From NCBI GenBank assembly GCA_937625935.1, contig OW569360.1, positions 465,000-528,999 of the forward strand: a stretch of 64,000 bases of DNA, given 5' to 3'. Below, one piece after another: positions 41,408 through 50,377 of this stretch. The translations under genes and the position numbers were made by a program. Position 1 is the stretch's first letter. Every line of letters starts with the position of its first letter. The stretch is from Tetramitus jugosus. Taxonomy: Eukaryota > Heterolobosea > Eutetramitea > Acrasida > Vahlkampfiidae. The notes beneath the pieces are model-generated. The model did no database searches, had not been told where the DNA came from, and saw only the letters and a program-made list of their open reading frames with translations.

Positions 41408-41503
41408 ACAAGTGTTACAACTGTCCTCGCCGACTTCTTAAAAGAAAGGTTTTTGAGTTTTCCCAAGCCAATATTAACCAAACAAGACTATTGAAGAGTA
41501 ACC

Positions 41504-44500
41504 ATGCAAGCCCCTATTAGAGACAGCCAACAATCCACCCTTCCAGAAACAATTGAGTTCCCAGTTATCAACTTGAGAAGCTTCCATGTCTTTGAAGCAA
41601 AAGAACCATTGCAAAGTATCTTTGCAGGATGGAGCACTTTCCTTGAATCCGCCCAGAAGGAACCTATGAAGGTCAACTTTCAAGGATTCCGAGATTCAAT
41701 CAATCGAAAGGTTGTTCGTGGTGTTCCGGAAGACCTTGGTTATTCTGATGCTCTCATCCACCAGGTAGTTAACACAATTGATCTCCCAATCGCTGTGTTC
41801 AATTACTACTCAGGACTGTGGAAATTATTTGGAGGAACAAAGGAAACAAGTCCTGACCCAAGAAAGAACATCGTTCTTTTTACTGATGGTGCCAAATTCC
41901 GAGTGGTCCTATCGGAAGTACTCCATGTACCAGGGGTGAACCTGTTCTACGACGGTAGTGTGGCTGAATTTCTCAAAAGAGAACTAGGTCAGCAAGACAA
42001 ATTGGCCCAAGTGAACAAAGAAGTCTATGACTCACCAAAGATCTTGGAGTTCGCGGCCATGCTCGGAGCCCAACAGGACACAATCCAACCACTACTGGAG
42101 CTGTCAGACCAGATCAGAGAAGGCCGAGTCCATGTCTCCTCTTCTTCTGTTTCGAGTGCACTGACCTCAGTCCTCCATCTTATGCAAATGGTTGGCTACG
42201 ACAATCAAGCGGATGTACCAACCTTCATTCTATTGGGAACACAGAGTCATGGTAAGAGTGCAGTTCTCTCAAGACTTCTCCAAGTCAATGTGGCCTACAG
42301 TTCCAGTGGCACTGCGACTAAAAGGCCGGTGTTCTACGTCATGATGAACTCCTTCACTCGTGATCCAGAGTTTTTTGTCTACAACAGAGACCACATCACA
42401 AAAGTCTCAAGACTGGAAGAAGTAATTTCAGTGTTGGACACCATCATGGAGCTCGAACCGAGCCTAGAACGAATCATGGTGCTGAACAAGATCCCAGGAA
42501 TTCTCGGGAGTAGATTCTTTGATATGATCGGCTTGGTGCACAACCAAGAAGGACCATACAAGGAACTTTCACAATTGGCTATCACATGTTCGGCGAAGTA
42601 CTTTTCAGAGTACATCGTCCGAGGGAATAAAAGGTCTTGCGCCATTTTCACCACGAAAGTGGGGTCAGAGGCAGCAGAGATTACTTGGCCGAGGATCCTA
42701 AACTCTGAAATCCGATCCTCAACAGAGAAGAAGCAGATAATAGAAGATCAGAGCATCTTCGTGCTAACTCACGGAGACCAAGTGGGTAGCTTGATTGACA
42801 AAGGGCAGTTCTCTCACTGTCAGAACTGGAAAGAAGTCGAAGAAGTACTCTTTGCCTCTATTAAAGAGGTAGTCGGAACGGCAAACATTAAAGGTTTTCT
42901 GATGGCGTCAGCACCAATGTCTTCAAAAGATTTTGCGAAGAGATTCGCGCAGGATCCGAGAGGAGCAGTGGAGGAATATCGCTCATGGAACTCTGAGAAA
43001 GAAATGGAAATGAGACGAGCCCTGTTGAGGATTGCTGAGAATGAAGGATTCGAAGATGACGATAAACATCGTCAAGACTTCTTCGCCAAGACCAAAGTTG
43101 ACCCCATCATAAAAGATCTAAGCCTACGTTGCTTCTCTGGGGTATTGGAACTGGGTCCAAAGTTCATAGAAGAACTCGATCATCTTCTAACGATGACCAA
43201 AAATTTAATCTCCCATGCTAGGGAGGAAAGAGCCAAATTGAAAGCGAGGGATCTTAAGGGAATGGCCAAACACTACTTGCGGGATTTTGTGGTCCTCCAA
43301 GTGTCACTATTTTCTGGCCAAGACTTCATGGCCAAAGAAGTGAATCCAACTTTTAATGTACAAACATGGACGACTTTCCGTATGAGCCACAAAAAGACTC
43401 ACAGCACCATCAAAGAAGATTGGGTATCGAATTTTCCCTACATCCCAGGGGACGTTGAAGGAAGTAAGCAATTTGCGGAGGCGATCGATAGTGACTTGCA
43501 AGGTCACTCAGAAGAATCATCGACAGGAGCAGTTCAAATGGTGGGTTTGTTGAGGGAGGTGTTCGTGAAAACACTTTTGATAAAGCCCAAACCTCTTCAA
43601 AGGGGAGACTTGGACTCAGGTCTGGCGAATGGAGTTGTTGGATTTAACATGATGAACATTCTGAAATGTCAGCTAAATATAGCGACAGAGAAAGCTGGAA
43701 AAGCAATTTCTCGATACCTCGGTGAGAGAGTTGTTGCCATACTCAGAGAACAAACTCACCTGGTGAGACAATTTATGATTGCGTCTATGGATTACGCCTC
43801 TATGCCGCAGCAGCTCCAAGATGATATCGCTGCAGTACTCAATGATTACTTCGACGAGAGGGCTACCACACGTGTTCGTCAGATGGTTGATCTCATGGTG
43901 GAGGACCAACTTGCACTCATCGATCTCCATGGTCCCATCCTGAACGATGTTACCTCACTTCTCAACCCTGTCGAGAACCAAAAAGTTGAAAACTTCTGCC
44001 AGAAGTTCCCCCACAGCCCGTTTGCACGGCTGTTCGGAGAAACACAAAGAAATGGAGAAGGACTGAAGAAGGTAGTGACAGCTGTCAAAACTACGGAGAG
44101 ATTTATTTCTCCACCAGAACTGGTTCATGCAGTTTACCAACTCATGTCGATGACGACGAGCCCAGATACATTTATGTTCAAGAACAATCTCTTCCTTACA
44201 TCTGATGAAGATGTTGTTGAAGTGAACTACGCAATGGGTAGAGTGTTCTCTTCCAGATTCCTGGATATTTCTAGGGGAATCTATCGTGGACTGCACAAGT
44301 TCATCACTGATGAATCTGCGGGAGCGATAATTGCGGTGAGACACAAGGTACTCTTCAACAAACTCAAGGAGTACGTACTCCAGAACAGGCACTTTGATCG
44401 AGTACAAGATGTTCGAATTTCCGATAGCCACGAAGAGGGAAGCCAGGCGGATGAAGGAATCAAGAAGATTTTCGGCGAGTGTTATGACCCATCAAGGAAA

Positions 44501-44683
44501 CTCATTGAACAACAAGAAGAAAAAATCAACAGATTATCTGAATCTGCTTCTATCCTGCAACGAATCAGGGATGCCAGTGAAACCTTCTTCGATTTCTTAG
44601 AAGAGAACAAGGAGGAGATCGCGAAAGAATTGGTTTCATTGCCTCAAAATATCACAATGGAGAGTACTGAAAATGAACAATAA
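41504..44683 (+). CDS. Divergent dynamin-superfamily GTPase
   Basis: A 1,059-residue protein. The P-loop G-T-Q-S-H-G-K-S-A (from residue 245) and switch-1 motif A-T-K-R-P (Thr272) match the dynamin pattern Q-S-x-G-K-S and T-R-R-P. The G3 position reads K-I-P-G (Lys329) where dynamins have D-L-P-G, and G4 reads T-H-G-D (422-425) where T-K-x-D is usual. A helical middle/stalk region and a C-terminal helix like a GED follow. The 240-residue N-terminal extension is not recognised. Dynamins remodel membranes, and Mx-type members restrict viruses. The altered G3 suggests weak or unusual GTP hydrolysis. No pleckstrin or membrane domain is seen. Confidence 0.7.
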   Translation: MQAPIRDSQQSTLPETIEFPVINLRSFHVFEAKEPLQSIFAGWSTFLESAQKEPMKVNFQGFRDSINRKVVRGVPEDLGYSDALIHQVVNTIDLPIAVFNYYSGLWKLFGGTKETSPDPRKNIVLFTDGAKFRVVLSEVLHVPGVNLFYDGSVAEFLKRELGQQDKLAQVNKEVYDSPKILEFAAMLGAQQDTIQPLLELSDQIREGRVHVSSSSVSSALTSVLHLMQMVGYDNQADVPTFILLGTQSHGKSAVLSRLLQVNVAYSSSGTATKRPVFYVMMNSFTRDPEFFVYNRDHITKVSRLEEVISVLDTIMELEPSLERIMVLNKIPGILGSRFFDMIGLVHNQEGPYKELSQLAITCSAKYFSEYIVRGNKRSCAIFTTKVGSEAAEITWPRILNSEIRSSTEKKQIIEDQSIFVLTHGDQVGSLIDKGQFSHCQNWKEVEEVLFASIKEVVGTANIKGFLMASAPMSSKDFAKRFAQDPRGAVEEYRSWNSEKEMEMRRALLRIAENEGFEDDDKHRQDFFAKTKVDPIIKDLSLRCFSGVLELGPKFIEELDHLLTMTKNLISHAREERAKLKARDLKGMAKHYLRDFVVLQVSLFSGQDFMAKEVNPTFNVQTWTTFRMSHKKTHSTIKEDWVSNFPYIPGDVEGSKQFAEAIDSDLQGHSEESSTGAVQMVGLLREVFVKTLLIKPKPLQRGDLDSGLANGVVGFNMMNILKCQLNIATEKAGKAISRYLGERVVAILREQTHLVRQFMIASMDYASMPQQLQDDIAAVLNDYFDERATTRVRQMVDLMVEDQLALIDLHGPILNDVTSLLNPVENQKVENFCQKFPHSPFARLFGETQRNGEGLKKVVTAVKTTERFISPPELVHAVYQLMSMTTSPDTFMFKNNLFLTSDEDVVEVNYAMGRVFSSRFLDISRGIYRGLHKFITDESAGAIIAVRHKVLFNKLKEYVLQNRHFDRVQDVRISDSHEEGSQADEGIKKIFGECYDPSRKLIEQQEEKINRLSESASILQRIRDASETFFDFLEENKEEIAKELVSLPQNITMESTENEQ

Positions 44684-44779
44684 ACTTCATCGAGTTAATT
44701 GTTCTTCACGTTATTTTGTTGGCTTTGAAGGAACTCTTCGAACTCATAGGAAGTATTCATTTAATAGAACACAACTAGC

Positions 44780-44925
44780 CAATGCGGTAGAGAGAGCGGT
44801 ATACCACGTTTGCTTATCACGTTTTGTGGTGGAAGGCGGTAGATACGTGGTGGACTGAAGTTTCTACCACGTTACAATATTTCTAGGACAAGCAAGGCGG
44901 TAAAAAGGTGGTTTACCCACTCATC
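44780..44925. repeat. Cluster of ACCACGT/ACGTGGT and GCGGTA motifs
   Basis: Downstream of the dynamin-like gene there are TACCACGTT, ATCACGTTT, ATACGTGGT and TACCACGTT in both orientations, interleaved with three GCGGTA copies. Inverted copies can pair, so this may be a foldback or a multi-site binding region. Confidence 0.35.
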
Positions 44926-44966
44926 GAATGATTTAAGCAACTTGACACGACAAACTTACGATATCA

Positions 44967-45655
44967 TCATTGAATTGATATATAGCATCTAGTAGTGCAT
45001 CCATCAGTTGTTGTGATCAAATCACCAACTCTAAATATTATATTCTTGTATGAAGCAGTTCTGAAGGACTTAATAGATGTCGTAGATGATCTTGCACAAT
45101 CTGAACATACTCTAGCTTTCAGTTGATCTGTGAGAGAGATGGAATCTTTCAGAACCAGATCATTATCATTCAATTGGTCCATTGTTGCCATATGCTTGAG
45201 AGCTTTGTACAGGATTGTTTTGGCATCATTGCGGTTATTGGTGTTAGTCAGCAGACGCTTCATTAGTTGCTTGGCTTCATATCTCATACAATATATACCA
45301 ACAAGTGGACCAAATGCTCTTATCGCTTCAACAAAATGCAGTCTGCAATGGGACTTGGGACAGAATGAATCTGGATAAGCTTTAGCCCACAAGTCCATAT
45401 GCGCTTTCAATAATTGGTCAAGTTTTGTGAGATCTGAATCAGTGAATGACCATTGCAGAGTGATCTGCAAGTACTCCAAGTGCTTCATCAGTGATCTGAA
45501 TTGAATACTATCTTTGATGTCTGACCATGCAGCTAATTGAGTACAAATGAATGGCATTAATGTTGAAAGTGAATACACCTGTCCTGCTGTTAACTCATTC
45601 GAACTTGGATTATTGTAGAACTTGTCTGAAACATCTGGTGGAACAAATGTCCCAG
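44967..45655 (-). pseudogene. Truncated copy of a CACTA-like transposase
   Basis: The minus frame (203 codons at 44967-45578, plus homologous codons up to about 45655) parallels the C-terminal part of the transposase at 51966-54188. Shared landmarks in order are D-L-x-K-L-D-x-L, K-A-Y-P-x-S-F-x-P-K-(S/T)-H, G-P-L-V-G-I and M-R-(Y/F)-E-A-K. The N-terminal zinc finger and all catalytic acidic residues are absent. The similarity is clearly diverged, so it is a relic of a related but older element, not a recent copy. Confidence 0.6.
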
Positions 45656-45660
45656 TTCAT

Positions 45661-45743
45661 CATTGTATGGGGCCGTGTTTCATTGCTCATTCTTGTCATC
45701 TCTTTATTGGTCTGCCGAAGGGCTTCTTAGGGGCCATACAATG
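45661..45743. repeat. Short inverted repeat beside the transposase relic
   Basis: CATTGTATGGGGCC at 45661-45674 faces GGGGCCATACAATG ending at 45743, with 12 of 14 bases pairing across about 55 bases. It marks the breakpoint of the transposase relic and could be a small foldback element. Confidence 0.35.
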
Positions 45744-45893
45744 AGCGGCTGTCCCAAACATGGAACACTTCTGCAGAGGGGGCTAATCACAACAGTTTCC
45801 ACACAGGTTTGCACAAATTGATTATCGCGAGTTCGAGTTCTATACAACAGAGCGGCTTCACAAGACTGTAGGGAATTCAAATACATTGTGGGT

Positions 45894-46232
45894 ATGTCCG
45901 TTGATAATAGTGTCGTCAGTTATGGAATCAAGGCCGGCATCTACGCTGTTGAGACTGCCCTGCCCAAATTCACCCCACTCAAATTGTCGGGACTCTGTGA
46001 GGTATGTGCCAATGATCAAATGCTGTGTGACATTATCAGTGAGCTATCAATCGAATACAACAGCTTTGATTATGTTGCCCCAGAAAAGAGGCTCCTATTC
46101 GCATTAGCTAAGGTGATACTAACAACACACGCACTCAATTCAGCAAAAGAGAAGCAAGATGCTGCTTCACTTGAACTCAAACTCGCCACCCAAGCAACAC
46201 AAGAGCTGATTGATAAGTCTAAAGAGCTCTAA
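45894..46232 (+). CDS. Small helical protein of unknown function
   Basis: A 112-residue protein from the ATG at 45894, with no Cys-rich or membrane segment strong enough to classify. It reads M-S-V-D-N-S-V-V-S-Y-G-I-K-A-G, with an L-C-E-V-C-A-N-D-Q-M-L-C motif and a helical, Glu/Lys/Ala-rich end. It begins the GC-richer island and is followed in the same direction by a broken membrane-protein gene. Small helical plus glycine-rich membrane proteins in series recall virus virion genes, but I recognise neither and do not assign an origin. Confidence 0.4.
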   Translation: MSVDNSVVSYGIKAGIYAVETALPKFTPLKLSGLCEVCANDQMLCDIISELSIEYNSFDYVAPEKRLLFALAKVILTTHALNSAKEKQDAASLELKLATQATQELIDKSKEL

Positions 46233-46307
46233 TGTGATTACAATTATTTTATCGCCCAACTTTTGTTGCCCGCGCCATATATAGATAAATCACAAATGAA
46301 TCAATAA

Positions 46308-47266
46308 TTAGTTAAGTTCGTCGACACAACATCTAAGCCCATCTTCGTTGGTGGCGTTGCTGCCGCCTCATATGGCGCCCTTTATGGTTTTGGTAGTGCA
46401 GCCAGATTGGGTAACACAAATATCAATGCCCCGCTCTTGATGGGTGCCGTAGCTGGTGCTGCATCATTAGCTGGTTCTGCAACAAAGAACTATATTGTTC
46501 CACTAGTGACAAACAACCCAATGAGTGAATCAATCGTTATGGCCGCTGAGTGGTCTTGTTCAGTTTTTCTACAAGGGCATTGGATGGCTCATCAACAGTG
46601 ACATGGTCAGCAAACTGCTTCTGGCAAGCACAAAACCTGCGGCCTGGTTGGGCATGTTGTCCACAAATGCCGGAGTGGCAGAAATGAGCACATCCTTCTT
46701 GGCAGTGCTTGCCGGGGTGACTCTTTCCCAAGAGGTGGTTCTCTTGTTGATTCAAAACTTCAAGCAAGGACTCAAGCATGAGACGACCACCGAATTGTTC
46801 CTCCAAAAGATGGTTGCATCAGTACCGAGCATCAAACCAGGCATCACATTTCTCAACCTGATGTTGGGTGCTCTTGCTTGGTTGGATGTTATGCTGGCGA
46901 CACCGAAAGCACTGCCCCATGCGCTAGGAAGTACCCAAACAGGGATGGCTCTGCAAAATGTTTGCTGCGAGATTGAGCATGGAGCTTGCGCCGTTGGTCA
47001 TTCCAGTTGGAGTCAAAGCAGGACTGCAATCATTGTTGGATGGACTGGTTCGATCATCTTTGCTCCCATTGAACATTGCCAATGAGTTGGTGTGCACTTT
47101 GCTCATGACTCCCATTCTGATTCGTGTACTGTCCAACAGCAAGCTGGTGCCCAGCACATGGAACCCAATGAAAAAGGTGGCACGCTTGTTCCAGGTTGCC
47201 AAACGACTTGCATTCCTGCATGCTCGCACCAACACAGGAACAGTGTCAATAGAGGACAATTCTTGA
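46308..47266 (+). pseudogene. Broken gene for a hydrophobic protein, two frame changes
   Basis: Three consecutive plus-strand pieces look like one protein. The first is 46308-46601, with glycine/alanine-rich hydrophobic stretches (G-G-V-A-A-A-S-Y-G-A-L-Y-G and L-M-G-A-V-A-G-A-A-S-L-A-G); it has no ATG and begins after a stop. The frame then shifts by one near 46,555 to a second piece ending about 46,960, and shifts again to a third (46958-47266) ending in TGA. The pieces share a GC-rich, CTG-biased codon style and abut closely. Single-base indels, or sequencing error, could explain the breaks. The function is unknown. Confidence 0.4.
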
Positions 47267-47315
47267 GCGGCACCAACATTGACGAACGACTTGAGCTTGC
47301 CATCGACCGACTTGG

Positions 47316-47800
47316 TCATGATGAGAGCAGCAAACTTTTGTTGCGGGTGTCAAGGTGAACTTTTGGTTCATCAATCTTGAGATCCCATTGTTCAGCCACT
47401 GCAAAAGCACAGCGCGTCTTGCCTAGTCCAGTTTCAGACGAGTCGAGAGCCACAAAGTTTCTCACCAGGATATGGCCCAACTGCTTCACGCGACCATCTT
47501 GCTGAGCAGACAATGTTTTCGTGATGGGGCCCTGTTTCTTGGTGGGAGCATTGGTGATGGTCTTGGTCTTTTTGGCTGGGCTGGATTGTGCACGTGACAG
47601 ATCCTGAAACTTTCTTTTCACTCCAACGCCGGTTGTTGATGGTGCCTTGGTGGTTGGTTGCTTGAGGTCGAGGCTTGCACGCTGATCGGTTTCACTTCTT
47701 CGGCGTGCCTTGCTTGGTGCCTCCCCGTCCGATGGCTCATTGTCAAGGCGCTTTCGTTTCCCCAGGGAAAGAGTGAATCGTGGTTTCGTTGTCGCTCGCT
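47316..47800 (-). pseudogene. N-terminal fragment of a P-loop (helicase-like) protein
   Basis: The minus frame is open from about 47800 to 47316 with no clear ATG. It has a long basic, Lys/Pro/Ser-rich head with several nuclear-signal-like clusters (K-R-K-R-L, K-A-R-R-R, P-A-K-K-T-K), then L-V-R-N-F-V-A-L-D-S-S-E-T-G-L-G-K-T-R-C-A-F-A-V-A-E. T-G-L-G-K-T is a Walker A box of the SF1/SF2 helicase type. The frame stops about 30 codons later, before motif II or any other helicase motif. It is therefore truncated. DEAD/D6-type helicases of large DNA viruses have the same box, but so do cellular ones. Confidence 0.4.
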
Positions 47801-48012
47801 TTCGTGAAGGACCATTGTATCTGTTTGATCAATGAGAATCTAGAAAAAACGAGTACGCAGGTGAATCTTACACTTGGGTACGTGAAGCAAGCCAGCACAT
47901 CGGCAGAACCAAGGTTCGACCAACTATCTTCGGACAGAAATCGGACGAAAGACTTACACTAGTTTGAGCTGATCTGTTCAAGAGCCCAACTGCCGAAAAA
48001 CACACCACAACA

Positions 48013-48720
48013 ATGATCGAGGAAGGAAAAGATTTTCGGGCACATGGCCGGATTCTATCCTGCATACATACTCTCAGAAAACTATGGTCCTTTGCTTTTG
48101 TGCTCTGTGCTGTCATGTTCCTGGCAGTTGCTTGTAAGACGATCGAAGAACAATCTATGCCACGCTGGTATCTCAGTTGCTCCATGGGTCATCACCGTTC
48201 TCTGCCATGCTCTATGGGACACTGGACAATCACACAACAGGAGTAAGCCATGCAACAAACAACACTTTTTTTTCTTTTGAATCGAACGGAGACGGACTTC
48301 TCGAACGGCGCAGATTGTTCACTTCCAATTTTACAACGGATCCAACCCTATTGGGAGTCATTGCGAACTACTATGTGACGCAAAGAGCTTTTTTCGTGGG
48401 TGTGCAAGCGTCCCAAAGAACCACCTTCTCAAAGGGTTGAAGACATTCCAACAGGTTGTGCTTCTAATAAGTGCAGTGGTCTCCAGGCCTTATTCAAAAT
48501 AGCGACAACAGTACTTGTTCTGCTGTCGTTGAAGAAGATATATAAGCATGATAAAGTCCGCGCTCAAATACAACTACTGACCAATATTACCAGCAACACT
48601 CAATTAGAAGAAGAACTCAAGGAGAGCAGAATGGATCCACATCGTGTTTTATTCCATAGAGACGAATCTATTTCAGCACGTCTTGCTGAAAGATATAATC
48701 ACGTGAGAGGAATAGATTAG
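48013..48720 (+). CDS. Possible split or broken small membrane-protein gene
   Basis: Starting at the ATG 48013 the frame codes a signal-anchor-like helix (L-W-S-F-A-F-V-L-C-A-V-M-F-L) and then meets GTAAGA at 48136, a plausible donor. Further on, coding-like stretches occur at 48177-48440 in another frame and at 48400-48720, the latter with a second hydrophobic helix (I-A-T-T-V-L-V-L-L-S-L) and a charged tail. I could not find one splice model that joins all three, so this may be a multi-exon gene or a decayed one. Confidence 0.3.
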
Positions 48721-49027
48721 GCCACCATCAAAAAGAGAGCGAATAGTTGCAACGCGGTATCGACGAAATACTTGATATGTCTGATCTTCGACAATGATTC
48801 GAAACAGATGCTACTTATCACGTAATACACAGCCACAGATGCTTTGTATAACACGAGCTGGTTGTTGAACAATTCATTGTCCATGTACATGTAAACAAAC
48901 ATAACGCCAAAGAGAATGGCATCGAAACATGTCAGAAGCTTGCCAATAGTTGCAAGTCGGTATGTCACTTTCTTGATTGCTTGATGTTCGAAGTGACTCT
49001 ATCACTAGGACTGTAGTGATGCGACAT
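48717..49027 (-). pseudogene. Small multi-helix membrane protein with apparent frameshift
   Basis: From the ATG at 49027 the first 20 codons (M-S-H-H-Y-S-P-S-D-R) run into TGA. Shifting one base in the AAGAAAG run near 48,970 opens an 84-codon frame with two to three hydrophobic helices, to a stop at 48717. Either a single-base deletion has broken the gene or the base call in the A-run is wrong. No family is recognised. Confidence 0.35.
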
Positions 49028-49140
49028 TTTTGCTTGTTTATTATTTTACTGTGAAGAGGACAAGAAACAAGCACGAAAGAGAAAAATAAGTCCGACAGTA
49101 ATAAACGCTGAATAGAAAGTATATGAATTTTACACGATCA

Positions 49141-50259
49141 TTACAGACTCAAACTAATGATCTTCACTGCCTGGTAATCCTGATCAGATTTTGCAGCAAC
49201 GATTGCAGAAATATAATTTCTAATATCAGGACGTTCTTCTGGACAATAAATGCCACTCAATCTCTCTGTTAGAAATTTCTTTCTCTCATCATTCTCAGTG
49301 AGTTTTTGCAGTATTATCTTCATGACATTAATACCGTGTAGTGCACTGTTAATTCGATCATGTTGATCAGTATACTTTAAGAAGTCATAACTAATACCAA
49401 ATGCAACTTCAAATATTCCTGTTACTAATTCTCCTTCATCCTTATTTAGTGCTTGTATCTTTCTCTCATACATCTTTGGAGGTAAAATATTTTGTAATGT
49501 GTAACATACTATCCAGGCATCATTTGACGTGAAGCAGTTATCATATCGAATAAAATTAATGGCTTCGGCTAGCACCTTCTGGATTTCATAACACATAAGA
49601 AAACGATCGCTATATTTTTCCAGATCATTCATATAATCCCTGTAGAATTGTACTTTTTCAAGAGTTACTGTGATGTTGGATTTGGTTATATTATAAGCAA
49701 GTTGACGTAGCTTCATTACAGCGTTTGCATTCATCATGGATTGTGTCAAATCATCAGGATGAAAATGCCGAATAGGAATCAACTCACTTACTCTCTTGGT
49801 TACTGTATCAATCAACTGATCCACAGTCACCTTTGCTCCAATTACACTATGGATTAGATTAAAACCATTAAAATGTGCTTTAGAGAGAACAGTTGAAGCA
49901 TTTGTAATGCGACCATCTACTTTTCCTTTCATATCATTTGGGTTAGTGCCACACATATACACAGGGAGAATTTCCCCCTTATCAATCTTGTTTTGCAAAC
50001 AAATGTGAATGAACTCCTGTTCACACCAGTTACTGACACCACTGAAATATGTTGGTGATAGAAACACGATGTAACATTTCGCTGAGTCAATAGATGCAAA
50101 TATTCTCTCAGGAAATTTGTTTCCAATTTCAATTGTGTCATGACAGTAGTATGTGTGATAGTTTTGTAATTTCAAGGCGTTGGCTACTTGCTCAGCTACA
50201 ACACCTGTTTCTTGGGTTTTGAATGAAATGAAAACATCTGCCTTTGGTGCAATGGTCAT
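49141..50259 (-). CDS. TIR-domain protein
   Basis: A 372-residue protein; the ATG at 50259 places the TIR domain at the extreme N-terminus. Residues about 6-135 give D-V-F-I-S-F-K (box 1), a B-B loop with I-E-I-G-N-K-F, and S-N-W-C-E-Q-E-F, whose Glu occupies the catalytic position of NAD-cleaving TIR domains (SARM1, plant and bacterial TIRs). The remaining 235 residues are all-helical with no recognised domain, and could be an oligomerisation or sensing module. Expected activity is NAD+ hydrolysis or adapter signalling in cell defence. It is head-to-head with the membrane protein at 50378. Confidence 0.8.
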   Translation of the reverse strand: MTIAPKADVFISFKTQETGVVAEQVANALKLQNYHTYYCHDTIEIGNKFPERIFASIDSAKCYIVFLSPTYFSGVSNWCEQEFIHICLQNKIDKGEILPVYMCGTNPNDMKGKVDGRITNASTVLSKAHFNGFNLIHSVIGAKVTVDQLIDTVTKRVSELIPIRHFHPDDLTQSMMNANAVMKLRQLAYNITKSNITVTLEKVQFYRDYMNDLEKYSDRFLMCYEIQKVLAEAINFIRYDNCFTSNDAWIVCYTLQNILPPKMYERKIQALNKDEGELVTGIFEVAFGISYDFLKYTDQHDRINSALHGINVMKIILQKLTENDERKKFLTERLSGIYCPEERPDIRNYISAIVAAKSDQDYQAVKIISLSL

Positions 50260-50377
50260 CCTGATGATGTTTTTTTCCTGACGTGTGATTGAGTTTGTTG
50301 AAGTGTTTTTTGTAGTATTTAAAAATAGCTGATGATTCCTGTCGGAATTGCGAGCACAAAAAAAACAAAATACAAAC
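50260..50377. promoter_or_regulatory. Compact divergent promoter of the TIR and membrane-protein genes
   Basis: Only 118 bases separate the two start codons. CAAAAAAAACAAAATACAA precedes the plus-strand ATG. A shared promoter is inferred from the spacing; no factor site is identifiable. Confidence 0.45.

Noticed and set aside
41504-44683. Guanylate-binding protein (GBP) identity for the GTPase
   Set aside because: The Q-S-x-G-K-S P-loop with T-K-R-P switch is of dynamin type, and GBP-specific R-D motifs are absent.
45820-45860. tRNA-like GTTCGAG box
   Set aside because: GCGAGTTCGAGTTC resembles a T-arm, but no matching acceptor, D- or anticodon arms could be folded around it.
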